Source: Planctomycetota bacterium (GTDB lineage Bacteria > Planctomycetota > UBA1135 > GCA-002686595). Taken from it: DNA of 64,000 nt. Under the pieces are notes generated by a model, which was not told where the DNA came from, searched no databases, and saw only the letters and a list, made by a program, of their open reading frames with translations. Position numbers and translations under genes: made by a program. Shown piece by piece: positions 1-9,239 of this stretch (position 1 is the stretch's first letter; the number at the start of each line of letters is the position of its first letter). Location of the stretch: the NCBI GenBank assembly GCA_016795325.1, contig JAEUHY010000059.1, positions 1 to 64,000 of the forward strand, in the 5' to 3' direction.

Positions 1-27
1 GGTCCGGCGCGCCTCGCGCGCCGGACC
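1..27. terminator. Hairpin, probable terminator of a gene left of the window
   Basis: A perfect 11-bp inverted repeat (1-11 with 17-27) surrounds a 5-base loop. No T-tract follows on the plus strand. It lies just before the VWA gene and probably ends transcription of a gene outside the window. Confidence 0.5.
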
Positions 28-101
28 CGTGAGACAAATTGCTCTGGCGCCGTACGATCAGGCCGCGGTTACTCCCGCGCCCGGCGCGGTACCTTAGTTC
101 T

Positions 102-1427
102 GTGAGACTCCTGCAAGCAATCGGACTTGTCTGTGCGGCGCTTGCCGCATCCCCGAACTTCGCCACGGCAGCCCAGCGGCCGCCGCCGCCGAGCCCCACG
201 GCGCCCAAGGAAGAGCCGCCCAAGCCGCTCGACGAAGCGCAAACGCGAGCGATCGTCGGCGCCTACGACACGGCGGAGCACTGGGCGCTGCAGGCGATCA
301 TCCTGCTCTCGCTCGGGCACGATTTTCACCCCGAGGGCGCGCGCCCGGTGTTGCACGCCTTGACGGGCAAGGAGCAGCGCCTGCGGCCGTACGCCGTCGA
401 GCTGCTGCTCGCGCTCGAGCCCGAACAGCTCGCGCGCGTCGCGACCGCCGAGATCGTCGACGCGCTCGTGGCTCTCGCCGCGCGCGAGAAGAACGAACTG
501 CTCGCCTCGCGCGCCGCTGATGTGCTCGCCAAGCGCTTTGCGCGACCGGCGGGCGGCGCGCGCGGCGAGTGGGTTGCGTGGTGGCGTCAGGCGCGCGAGA
601 CCCACGCGCTGGCGCCGTGGATCGCGCCCGAGGCCGACAAGGAACCCGGCCGCAGCGTCGCCCGCGCCTTCGTCGAGCGCGCCTTCGACCTGCGCGACGC
701 CGGGCTCGACGTCGGGCTGGTGATCGACTCGACCGGCAGCATGCAGATCCCGATCGACAGCGTGCGCGACGCCATCGACGACCTCGTCGGCGTGCTGGCG
801 GGCATCGCGCCGAAGCTGCGGCTCGGTCTGGCGCACTACAAGGACCTCGAGGACATGGGCGACGGCGCACAGTTGCTGGTGCCGATGACGCGCCGTCACG
901 CCGAGGTGCGCGAGCGGCTGGGCAAACTCATCGCGGGCGGCGGCGGCGACGTCCCCGAGCGCGTGGAGAAGGGCGTGGAGGTCGCGCTCTCCAAGGAGAT
1001 GGACTGGAACCGCGAGGCCAATCGACTGCTGCTCGTGATCGGCGATGCGCCGCCGCACGCCGAGGCGCTCGAGCCGCTCCTCAAGCTCGTCAAGGACGCC
1101 CACGACCGCCCGTTCGCGCGCGGCTCCAAGCCCGTGAGCGGCAAGCGTGAGCCGCTGCGGCCGTTCATCACGTCGACGCTCGCGACGAGCCGCGACGCGC
1201 AGCCGAGCTTCGAGCAGATCGCCAAGGCCGGCGGAGGAACGTGCGTGCTGATGGAGGTGCAAGCCGGGCGACCCGGCGCCGCAGCGCGTCCGGGCGACAG
1301 CGGTGCAGCGGCGCGCACGATCGTCGAGCACGTGTTGCTGCTCAGCTTCGGTGTGCAGCACCGCCCGCAGCTGCAGCGCTTCGTGCGCACCTTCTTCGAG
1401 TACCGCGACGCCGGCCTGTTCGAGTGA
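102..1427 (+). CDS. Secreted von Willebrand factor A domain protein
   Basis: The GTG at 102 is preferred because it puts a hydrophobic signal peptide (RLLQAIGLVCAALAAS, ending near TAAQ) at the N-terminus; an upstream TTG at 39 would add 21 basic residues before it. After a Pro-rich linker, residues of about 50-170 look like a helical HEAT-type segment. A VWA fold follows, starting at GLVIDSTGSM, which carries the MIDAS-type D-x-S-x-S-like site as DSTGS, and continuing with the GDVPE and LLLVIGDAPPH strands. The C-terminal half ends in a short helical tail. VWA domains bind metal and protein partners; the ligand cannot be told from the sequence. The gene stands alone, 394 bases upstream of the DUF1800 operon. 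Confidence 0.75.
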   Translation: MRLLQAIGLVCAALAASPNFATAAQRPPPPSPTAPKEEPPKPLDEAQTRAIVGAYDTAEHWALQAIILLSLGHDFHPEGARPVLHALTGKEQRLRPYAVELLLALEPEQLARVATAEIVDALVALAAREKNELLASRAADVLAKRFARPAGGARGEWVAWWRQARETHALAPWIAPEADKEPGRSVARAFVERAFDLRDAGLDVGLVIDSTGSMQIPIDSVRDAIDDLVGVLAGIAPKLRLGLAHYKDLEDMGDGAQLLVPMTRRHAEVRERLGKLIAGGGGDVPERVEKGVEVALSKEMDWNREANRLLLVIGDAPPHAEALEPLLKLVKDAHDRPFARGSKPVSGKREPLRPFITSTLATSRDAQPSFEQIAKAGGGTCVLMEVQAGRPGAAARPGDSGAAARTIVEHVLLLSFGVQHRPQLQRFVRTFFEYRDAGLFE

Positions 1428-1821
1428 GCCGCGTCGCGCGAGCCCACCCGTAGCCCGACGCTGCGCCGCGGCGTCGCGGCGCGAATCCTCTGGCCGCGCA
1501 CTATCCGCGCGACGGCCTGCGCACGCTCCGCGAGCGTTCGTGTTTTTGTGCCTCTTCGAATTCGGACGGATGACGGGGCGCAGTAGGTCCATCCAAGCTG
1601 CGGAGCAAGCGCCGCGTTCGGGGCGGGACGAACGAACTCGGCCCACTTTCGAGACGGCGCGCGCATGGACGGCGAAAGTTCCGACGTAACTGCAACTATC
1701 GACGTCGCCGCGGCGACTACCGAGCGGCGAGGCCCCGCCGCCTTTGCACGCGAGCTGCGTGCGACGGACCGCGATCGACTCGCACGTCGTTCATCTCTCC
1801 GTCCTCCTTTGGGAGCAGCCC
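1428..1821. other. Intergenic stretch upstream of the DUF1800 operon
   Basis: No convincing gene is visible in this 394-base gap. Short reading frames here have no recognisable motif. The promoter of the downstream operon must lie here; a GGAG at 1811-1814 is its ribosome binding site. Confidence 0.4.
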
Positions 1822-3450
1822 ATGAATCCGTCCGTCTCTGGCGCGAAGCCGCCGCCGATCCTCGCGAATACAGGCGCGTTTGGAAGCGAACTCACTCGCC
1901 GCACGCTTCTCAAAGGCGTGGGCACCGGCGCCGCAGCGCTCGGATTCGGCGCCTTGTGGCCCACGACGGCCTACGGCGCGATCGGTGGTCCGGGCGGACT
2001 GGTTCCGCGCAGCAATCTGCTGATGCTCGTGAACCGTGTTTCCCAGGGGTATACGGCTTCCGAACTCGCGCGCGCGACGACGCTGGGGTACTCGGCGTAC
2101 CTGAACAGCGTCATTGCCGGTCCGGCCACAACGCCGCGAGCCGACACGGTCGTCAGCAGCTTGCAGCCCTTTGTTTCGTATACGCCGTGGGCGTACTTGC
2201 TGACGGGTACACCCCAGATGCCCGTCAATCCGGACGACCTGCTCATCGCCGTGCAAGCGGCGACGGCGCGTCTTTCGGTGCGTTCGGAGCACGTCCTGCT
2301 GGAGCGGATGATGGACATGTGGAGCAACCGGCTCAGCGTCTATGGACGCAAAGCCGGCAATGGTGCTCTCAAGAACTACAGCGACTACCACATCATTCGG
2401 CCGCACGCACTGGGAAGCGTTTCGAGGCTGCTCACCAACTTCGCGCGCGACACTTCTGTGCTGTACTACCTCGACAACGTGGGGAGCAGCGCTCCAGTGC
2501 CCAACGAGAACTGGGCGCGCGAGTTCCTCGAACTGTACACGATGGGTCCGAACGACCCCGATCCGTCGGTCACCGAACCCAACTACGTCGAGGCCGATGT
2601 TCAGGCCGCGGCGAAGGCCTTCACCGGCTGGACGTGGGACATGGCCCCAAGTCCGAACTTTGGGTTGTTCACCTATGACAGCGCGCTGCAGCTGACCAGT
2701 AGTGCGCCCTACGCGTTCCTGGGTTCGATGATCACGCCGGCTTCAGCGTCGACCCTCGAAGGTGAACAAGTCGTTGGCCTCACGGTCAACAGCTCCCAGA
2801 CCGCTCGGGGGATCGCGGCGAAGATGATTCGGCACCTGCTGCGCTACGACCCCACGCCCGCTCAAGTGACCGCCGCGGCCGCGCTCTATCCGAACACGGG
2901 ATTGATGGTCGCCTCGATTCTCTCGCAGGCGAACATCAGCGCGCTCACGCCCGCTCAGTACCTGTTCAGTTCGCCGTCGCGTTTCGCGTACCAGGCGTTG
3001 CGTGCGCTGGACGCGGACCCGAGTCTCCTCGCACAGGGACTGATCGACGAACTGCGGCGGATGGGCAACGCACCCTTCGAGTGGCCGGCGCCCGACGGAT
3101 ATCCCGATGAAGCCGAGAAGTGGTTGGGCAGCGTTTTCGGTCGCTGGCAGTTCGCAAACAATCTGTTCACTGCGCCTGATCCTGTGACGGGCGACAACCC
3201 CAACATGCCCGGAGTGGTCTTCACGGACGCGCAGCTGCTGGCCATGGTGTCGCCCTTCACCACGATGGCGAGCGTCGTGACCAACCTCGACGTCTTGCTC
3301 ACGGGCGGAATTCTGTCGGACAACGAGAAGTCGGTGATCGAAGCCTATGGCGCGATCGCCATCTCTCCTCCGTATAGCTATTCGCCGTATCAGGTGCTGC
3401 GCGAGATGTTTGCGCTCACCATCTCCGCCCCGTCGTTCCAGTACTACTAA
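1822..3450 (+). CDS. DUF1800 family Tat-exported protein
   Basis: The ATG at 1822 is chosen because GGAG lies about eight bases upstream and because a twin-arginine signal (TRRTLLKG followed by an Ala/Gly-rich hydrophobic stretch) then falls near residues 25-50. The remaining 490 residues show the DUF1800 pattern: RSEHVLLERMMDMWSNRLSV, then NWAREFLELYTMG, AAKAFTGWTWD, and the C-terminal segment with YPDEAEKWLGS. DUF1800 proteins are common in planctomycetes, usually just before a DUF1501 protein; their biochemical role is not established. The next gene begins 15 bases downstream, so the two are surely co-transcribed. The length of 542 residues is normal for the family. Confidence 0.9.
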   Translation: MNPSVSGAKPPPILANTGAFGSELTRRTLLKGVGTGAAALGFGALWPTTAYGAIGGPGGLVPRSNLLMLVNRVSQGYTASELARATTLGYSAYLNSVIAGPATTPRADTVVSSLQPFVSYTPWAYLLTGTPQMPVNPDDLLIAVQAATARLSVRSEHVLLERMMDMWSNRLSVYGRKAGNGALKNYSDYHIIRPHALGSVSRLLTNFARDTSVLYYLDNVGSSAPVPNENWAREFLELYTMGPNDPDPSVTEPNYVEADVQAAAKAFTGWTWDMAPSPNFGLFTYDSALQLTSSAPYAFLGSMITPASASTLEGEQVVGLTVNSSQTARGIAAKMIRHLLRYDPTPAQVTAAAALYPNTGLMVASILSQANISALTPAQYLFSSPSRFAYQALRALDADPSLLAQGLIDELRRMGNAPFEWPAPDGYPDEAEKWLGSVFGRWQFANNLFTAPDPVTGDNPNMPGVVFTDAQLLAMVSPFTTMASVVTNLDVLLTGGILSDNEKSVIEAYGAIAISPPYSYSPYQVLREMFALTISAPSFQYY

Positions 3451-3464
3451 CGGAGACTGCCACC

Positions 3465-5018
3465 ATGAAGCAGCACATCGAGAGTGATTTGGGTTCCGAC
3501 CTTCTGGACGGGGCGTCGGTCGCTTCGAACTCCGGGTCGGAGGCCTCGCAGCCAGAAACTCGCGAGGCGGTCGAAGAGTGCGTGGAGGCGTCAGCGCCCA
3601 TCGCGGACCCCGGTTCGCGGCGCTCGCTGCTAGTGCGCTCCGGTCTCGCGGCGCTGGGCGGGTTCGGCGCGTTGAACTGGTCGGCGAGGGCGTCTGCGGC
3701 GCCGGCGGCCGTTTCTTCCGGACAGCACACGCTCGTGATCCTGTACCTGCGGGGCGGCTGCGACGGTCTGTCGATCGTGGCGCCGCGCTTGGCCGGCGGC
3801 GGCGCCGATGTGTTCTACGAGACGCAGCGTCTGTCGCCCAACAACGTGCAGCTCGCGATCGCAGCGCCGGGCCAGCCCAACGGCGGATCTCCGCTCAAGG
3901 ACCCAGCCGGAGTCGACATCCCCTGGATGTTGGCGCCGGCGGCCGCGTCCGCGCTGAGCATGTACGACTCCGGCGCGCTCGCGTTCATTCACGGATGTGG
4001 ATCGCCCGTGCTGCAGAACGGTTCCCACTTCTTCTCCCAGGACTACATGGAGGATGGAACGCAGATCAGTACGTCGGTGGCGTCCGACGGTCGCGGCTGG
4101 GCCGGACGTGCGATGGGTTTGGGCGTCTCGAGCAGCCTGCTGCGCGGCTTTGGATGGGGCAAGTTCTTGCAGCGCACACTCTTCGGGGCGCCCAAGACCG
4201 TCGCCGTTCCAGACCCGACGAACTACAACCTGGGCGGGGTTTCGGCCAGTGAGGCGCTGCGGAGGCTTGCCATCGAGTACCTCTACAACGTGTCGGACGA
4301 GCCGCTGAGGTCGACGGCGGCCAACTCGCTCGCCACTCTGGCGGAGATCAATGCTGCAGGGATCTTCACCAAGCCCACCACGGCGAGTTATCCGAACACG
4401 CCATTTGGGACGCAACTCATGCGCTTGCAGCAGCTGATTCAAGCCAGCGCAGATCCCAACATCGCTCTCAACCTCGAGACGGTGATGCTCGACTACGGCG
4501 ATTGGGACAATCACATCAGCCTGGGCGCCCAGTCCACGACCTCCGGCGGCGGGATGTTCTACCGCGTCCAGGACGTATTCACCGCGATCGCCGCGTTCCA
4601 CCAAGACCTTCAAACGCACGCCCCGACGGCGAACTACACGTTCGTCGCGATGACGGAGTTCGGGCGGCGCATCACGGCCAATGGCGACGATGGTGTTGAC
4701 CACGGCCGCGGCAGCTTGATGTGGGTGTTCGGTCCGCCAGGAACGGTGCACGGCCGCAACGTCTACACGATGCTCCCGGTCGCCGGCGGTGGACAGGGCA
4801 CGACGCCGGGTTGGAACGGGCTTCAGGCGCACTCCGAACTCCAGGACGGCGCCCCCAATTCCTACAACGTCATCTCGAACATCGACTACCGCCGTGTGGT
4901 GGGAGAGATCGTGCAGAAGCGTTTGATGCTCACGGGTTCGCAGATCTCCACCAGCGTGTTTCCCAATTATCCCTATGGGTCGGCGCCGCAGTTCGCGGCG
5001 CTCGATCTCCTGGTGTGA
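3465..5018 (+). CDS. DUF1501 family Tat-exported protein
   Basis: Second gene of the DUF1800-DUF1501 operon, with a GGAG in the 14-base spacer. An unusually long acidic leader of about 45 residues precedes a twin-arginine signal (SRRSLLVRSGLAALGG). The mature part begins with the DUF1501 hallmark HTLVILYLRGGCDGLS, followed by HFFSQDYMEDGT, DYGDWDNH and the conserved MTEFGRRI...DHGRGS segment. DUF1501 belongs to the alkaline phosphatase/sulfatase-like superfamily; the DxH-type residues in DYGDWDNH and DHGRG resemble metal ligands of that fold. Function remains unknown, but the pair is thought to act outside the cytoplasm. The gene is followed by a hairpin terminator. Confidence 0.92.
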   Translation: MKQHIESDLGSDLLDGASVASNSGSEASQPETREAVEECVEASAPIADPGSRRSLLVRSGLAALGGFGALNWSARASAAPAAVSSGQHTLVILYLRGGCDGLSIVAPRLAGGGADVFYETQRLSPNNVQLAIAAPGQPNGGSPLKDPAGVDIPWMLAPAAASALSMYDSGALAFIHGCGSPVLQNGSHFFSQDYMEDGTQISTSVASDGRGWAGRAMGLGVSSSLLRGFGWGKFLQRTLFGAPKTVAVPDPTNYNLGGVSASEALRRLAIEYLYNVSDEPLRSTAANSLATLAEINAAGIFTKPTTASYPNTPFGTQLMRLQQLIQASADPNIALNLETVMLDYGDWDNHISLGAQSTTSGGGMFYRVQDVFTAIAAFHQDLQTHAPTANYTFVAMTEFGRRITANGDDGVDHGRGSLMWVFGPPGTVHGRNVYTMLPVAGGGQGTTPGWNGLQAHSELQDGAPNSYNVISNIDYRRVVGEIVQKRLMLTGSQISTSVFPNYPYGSAPQFAALDLLV

Positions 5019-5029
5019 ACATCCGGCGA

Positions 5030-5060
5030 CGCCGAGAGGTCGCGACGGCGCCTCTCGGCG
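5030..5060 (+). terminator. Terminator hairpin of the DUF1800-DUF1501 operon
   Basis: A perfect 10-bp stem (5030-5039 with 5051-5060) with an 11-base loop begins 12 bases after the DUF1501 stop codon and is followed by TTT. This is the expected end of the two-gene operon. Confidence 0.7.
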
Positions 5061-5175
5061 TTTCGCCGGCCGCTCCCGCGTGTCGCGTGGCGGCGCCCAA
5101 CTCTGATGGGCGGCCCCCACGTCGTTTCGCGCGTGTTGCAGCGCGAACGCCGCGCGCCCTCGCGCCGTCGGCGCG

Positions 5176-5616
5176 TCAGAGCACCGGCGCGCTCCACGGG
5201 CCGCGCGTCGATGCGGCGAACTGAGCCAGTGCGATTCTGCCGGCCCGAGCTGAGACGTGCGCGCGTAGGCAGGTCGACCAGCACGAGTTCGACGGAGTCG
5301 TATCCTGCGAGGTGCACGTGCACGTGTCGAAGCTGCGCTCGCGCGTGTCCAGGTCGTTGAGTGCGCAGCGGCACTCCAAACGACGCGTTCGCGCAAGTGC
5401 GCGCACTCGCGCGCTTCGAAGTGCAGCAAGATCGCTGTCTCCGATCGGCGCCCAGGCGCCGACGAGCACAAGCGCCGTCGTCGCGCAGGCCTTGGCGACG
5501 CCGCGTGCGTTGTCGCCGCGCAGCACGTCCAATTCGACGATGCGCAACTCGCTTGGGTGGAGCCGCCGAAGGGATGCGTCGGTGAAGATCACGCGCGCAG
5601 TTCCAAGTGCGGTCAA
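5176..5616 (-). pseudogene. Possible frameshifted hypothetical gene
   Basis: The 820-base gap between the DUF1501 gene and the sigma-fusion gene holds one minus-strand frame that reads like protein at its start (ELRIVELDVLRGDNARG, then TALVLVGAWAPIGDSDLAAL) but turns Cys/Thr-rich after about residue 95. At that point another minus-strand frame reads HVHLAGYDSVELVLVDLPTR, which is more protein-like. This suggests one gene interrupted by a frameshift near 5320-5340. I do not recognise a family, and the whole could still be non-coding; codon bias is weaker than in the neighbours. Confidence 0.25.
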
Positions 5617-5838
5617 AGGCCATCTTGGAAGACCGAAGCGTCGACATACGAGCGACGTTGCGCCGAGCGTGGGCTAGCGGCGTGCCGCCGTAGCGCATCG
5701 GCGCCGAGTTCGGGGCTGGACAGCGCGCGCACACGGGCGCGGCACGCGCGATGGGAACTTGGGGCCGAGGCGCGCGCCACGCAGCGACCGCACCTGCGCT
5801 TACTTCTGCGACTCGCGCGGGGCGCTGCGGACGGCGTA

Positions 5839-8800
5839 TCAGTTTCCCGCCACGTCGATGGCGACGACTGCGCTTGCGCCGTCGGCGAGCTCGATCTCGA
5901 GTGAGCCATGTCGTTCGGCGCGCCCATCGGTGAGATGCTCGCGGGCCGAGAATTGCCAGCGACCGGCCGAGAGGCCCTCGAGTTCGAACTGGCCATCGCG
6001 CGCAAAGGTGGCGCGGCTCTCTTCGGCGGCGTCGCCGAGTTTCGAAGCGTGGATCGGTCCGGAAAACGGCGTTGCGCCGGCGTTCACGCGCCCGCTCACG
6101 CGAACTGTGCCGCGCGGGCGCAATTCGATTTCGACCAGGGCGTTTTCCGGAACGTCGACTTGGCGCGCGAGGTCGAAGATGCCCAGCGAATCGGATCGCA
6201 ATAGACGCGCGACCTGATACTCGCCAGTGCCCAGCTGTGCGAGTTCGAAGCGTCCTTGCGCGTCGGTCGTGAGGCGCCAGTCCAGGCGCTCGCCGGAGAG
6301 CGGGTCCATGCCATTCACCTCGATTTCCGCCTGGCCGATCGGCGCGCCGCCCCACTCGAGCAGCACGCCGCGCAGCACGGCGCCGCGCTCGAGGTCGATC
6401 TGCACCGGCGGCGAGGCCGACGTCGGCTCGAAGGGGCCAGCGCACTTGCGCGCGAAACCTTGCGCTTCGACCACGATCCACACAGGCTCGCCCGAGAGCT
6501 CTGCGAACTCGAACGCTCCCTGCGTGTCGCTGAGGGTGCGCGGAGCGTTCTCGTCGACTTGGCGGTGCTTGGGACCGCGCACCGGCACGATGCGCAGGCG
6601 CGCGTCGGCGACCGGGGCGCCGGATTCGAGCGCGAGCACGCGGCCGCGCAGCTTCGAGGGCGGATCCAACGGCGTTTCGATCGGACTCGACTGGGGATCG
6701 AGCGTGAGCACAGCGCGCGCCACGCGAGCGGGGGCGTAGCCCGCGGCGGTGATTTCGATTCCCGTGACCGCTCCCGCCGGCTGCTCGCTGCGACCGAAGC
6801 TCCAACGGCCTTCCCGCGAACGGAATTCGCGACCGGTGTCGAACCAGTTGGCGCTGACGCCGCTCAGGTACTCGTCCCCGGGGCGAACTTCGGGAGCGAC
6901 GAAGCGCACGCGAAAACGCTCGATCGGCGCTCCGCTCGCAGCGTCGATCACGCGGCCGCACAGGCCAGCATCCGGCGGGAGTACGACCTTGACTTCGTTC
7001 GCGCCGCGCGAGAAGCGGACCGTCGTGCGCACCCGGCCCGCGCCGTAGCACTCCAGGCTCAGACCATCCTGATCGGGCACGTTGGCGAGTTCGAAGCGAC
7101 CGGTCGCGTCGGAGGTCGCGCGGCTTTCGAGGTAGCTCTCGTCGGTTCGCAGGCTGACGCGGATGCGCGCCAGCGGCTGGCCGTTCTCGTCGACGGTCAC
7201 GCCCCGCAGGCTGCCGCCCTTGCGCAACGTGATCACGACTGGGCCGCGTTGCAGCGCGGGCTCGAACTCGACGTCGTACGTCGCGAAGCCTTCATGACTC
7301 GCGAACAAGCGCGCCTTCCGTGCGCTCGCGCCACGCAGTGTGAAGCGCCCTGCGTCGCCGCTGACGGCGCGGGCCACTTCGGCGTCGAACTGGTTGCGGC
7401 CCAGTCCGATCGCCACGCCGGGCATCGGCGCGCCGCTCTCGTCGGTGACCGTGCCCGTCACCTCGAACCCAGGTTCGAGGCGCACTTCGTACTCCTCGTT
7501 CGGCAACCGTCCGTCCTCGAAGTGCACGAGCGCGTGCACGAAGCCTTCCGCCCGGACGGACAAGCTGATCGAGCTCGCATCGAGCGGCAGCGAGGTCAAC
7601 TCGAAGCGGCCGTCCGCGCCGCTGAGGGCTGCGAGTTCTTCCGTAGTGAAAGACTCGATGCGCGCATCCGCGACGCCGCGTCCGTTCTCGTCGACGACCC
7701 GTCCGCGCACGACTCCTCCGCGTTGCAGCACGATCTCGATGTTGTCGAGTCGCTCGCGCGCGCCGAGCGTTTGCACGTTGATCTCGCGCGGTGCGTACGA
7801 CGCCAGGAACACCGTGAGACGAGTCGCGTCGATCAGGGAACTGGCGCGCAGCTCGAAGCGGCCCTCGGCGTCGCTGACGGCCTGAGAACCGAGGGCGCGC
7901 AAACTCGCGCCCTCAAGCGTGCGGGCTTGCGAATCGACGACGCGGCCGCGCAGCACTAGATCGAGCGGAAGGCAGTTGAGGAGCAGTTCTGGCGCCTGCG
8001 CACCCGCGAGTACGAGCGCCTGTTCGCCTCCGGAGTAGTGGAACTCGCTTTGGACGTCGGCCTTGACCAGCACTGCGCCCGACGGCGGCGGCAAGGCCGT
8101 TGAGAACGCTCCGTTCGCATCGGTCCGCGCCTTCGCGTCGAGCAGCACCTCGCCTTCACCTTCGTAACCCGACAGCACCTGCACGCGGACCTCGAGGTTC
8201 GCGACCGCCTGACGCGCGCGGTCGACCGTGCGGCCGCGCACGATCCAGGTCGCGTTCGGCGCGCTGCTCACGCTCGTGCGCGAGGCCTCTTCGCGCGACG
8301 GCGCCTCGTCCACCGCCGCGGTGACTTGCGTCGCTGCGCTTGCGCGTGCTGCAGCCGCGGATTCCTCCGCGGGAGCTGCGCCGAACGACACGGCCTCGCG
8401 TCGCTCGACTTCGTGCGCTGTCGGACTCCACGGACTCCACACGAACAGCGCGGCGACGACGGCGAGCGCCGCGGCCGCGCCAACTTGGGCCTTCATGCTC
8501 ATCAGTGTTCCTCCGACGATCGCCTTGCCGCCGAGCGCGGCGCCAATCCCTAACTCGAGCGGGTCGAACCCCGCGAGCGGCGCGAGCAGCGCCAAGAACT
8601 CGCCGCGCCGGCCCGCGTGCCGCGCGTCGATCTGGGCGCGCAGTCTCTCGACGCCGCGCTTGATGCGCGTCCGCGCCGTCTCGACCGGCACGCCGGTGCG
8701 CTCGGCGATCTCACGCGGCGGCAGGTCGTCAACCAAGCGCAGTTGCACTGCGGTGCGGTACGGCTCGTCGAGCGCATCCAGCGCGACCAGCAGTTCGCGC

Positions 8801-9111
8801 AACAACTCGACCCGCGCGGCTGTTTCGGACGCCGGCGGCAGTTGTTCACGGCGCGCTCCCGCCCGTTCGCGCCGCGCTTGGCGTGCTTCGCGGCGTCGCA
8901 GTCCGAGCGCGATGCGCTTGACGGCCTGCGTGAGCCAGCCGCCGCTCGCCAGCGCGTGAGGACCTGCGCGCAGCGCAGCCAGCCAGGCTTCCTGCACGGC
9001 GTCCTCGGCCAGCGCCGGCTCGAGCACGATGCCGCGCGCGATACGCCGCAGCAGCGCGGTTTCGCGCGCCAAGTCGTCGGAGAGGCTCTCGCCGCCGTTC
9101 ATGCCCACCAT
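5839..9111 (-). CDS. ECF sigma factor fused to a transmembrane segment and about nine carboxypeptidase-regulatory-like domains
   Basis: The N-terminal 165 residues are a sigma-70 family ECF factor: a region 2 helix with LAEDAVQEAWLAAL, and a region 4 helix-turn-helix with LPPREIAERTGVPVETARTR. A hydrophobic segment (GAAAALAVVAALFVW, about residues 210-228) follows. The remaining 860 residues are a chain of about nine beta-sandwich repeats of the CarboxypepD_reg type, each with a G-x-V-x-D start and a D-x-x-G-x-F-x-L end (for example VRGRVVDENGRG and SGADGRFELTSLP). Placement predicts a cytoplasmic sigma part and an external repeat arm. Two ATGs (9111, 9102) are plausible; a GTG at 9180 would add a basic, proline-rich leader. 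The gene is divergent from the FG-GAP gene at 9240. No separate anti-sigma gene is adjacent. Confidence 0.85.
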   Translation of the reverse strand: MVGMNGGESLSDDLARETALLRRIARGIVLEPALAEDAVQEAWLAALRAGPHALASGGWLTQAVKRIALGLRRREARQARRERAGARREQLPPASETAARVELLRELLVALDALDEPYRTAVQLRLVDDLPPREIAERTGVPVETARTRIKRGVERLRAQIDARHAGRRGEFLALLAPLAGFDPLELGIGAALGGKAIVGGTLMSMKAQVGAAAALAVVAALFVWSPWSPTAHEVERREAVSFGAAPAEESAAAARASAATQVTAAVDEAPSREEASRTSVSSAPNATWIVRGRTVDRARQAVANLEVRVQVLSGYEGEGEVLLDAKARTDANGAFSTALPPPSGAVLVKADVQSEFHYSGGEQALVLAGAQAPELLLNCLPLDLVLRGRVVDSQARTLEGASLRALGSQAVSDAEGRFELRASSLIDATRLTVFLASYAPREINVQTLGARERLDNIEIVLQRGGVVRGRVVDENGRGVADARIESFTTEELAALSGADGRFELTSLPLDASSISLSVRAEGFVHALVHFEDGRLPNEEYEVRLEPGFEVTGTVTDESGAPMPGVAIGLGRNQFDAEVARAVSGDAGRFTLRGASARKARLFASHEGFATYDVEFEPALQRGPVVITLRKGGSLRGVTVDENGQPLARIRVSLRTDESYLESRATSDATGRFELANVPDQDGLSLECYGAGRVRTTVRFSRGANEVKVVLPPDAGLCGRVIDAASGAPIERFRVRFVAPEVRPGDEYLSGVSANWFDTGREFRSREGRWSFGRSEQPAGAVTGIEITAAGYAPARVARAVLTLDPQSSPIETPLDPPSKLRGRVLALESGAPVADARLRIVPVRGPKHRQVDENAPRTLSDTQGAFEFAELSGEPVWIVVEAQGFARKCAGPFEPTSASPPVQIDLERGAVLRGVLLEWGGAPIGQAEIEVNGMDPLSGERLDWRLTTDAQGRFELAQLGTGEYQVARLLRSDSLGIFDLARQVDVPENALVEIELRPRGTVRVSGRVNAGATPFSGPIHASKLGDAAEESRATFARDGQFELEGLSAGRWQFSAREHLTDGRAERHGSLEIELADGASAVVAIDVAGN

Positions 9112-9239
9112 GGTCGCAGGCGGACGATCCGGTTCAGGCGGCCGCGCTTTTTTTGCACCTGAGGCACGCCGTTCCCCCACGGGGATTCAGCCCTCAGCTA
9201 TTGTGTGCCTGGGCCGACTGAGCGGGAGGATTTGGACCG

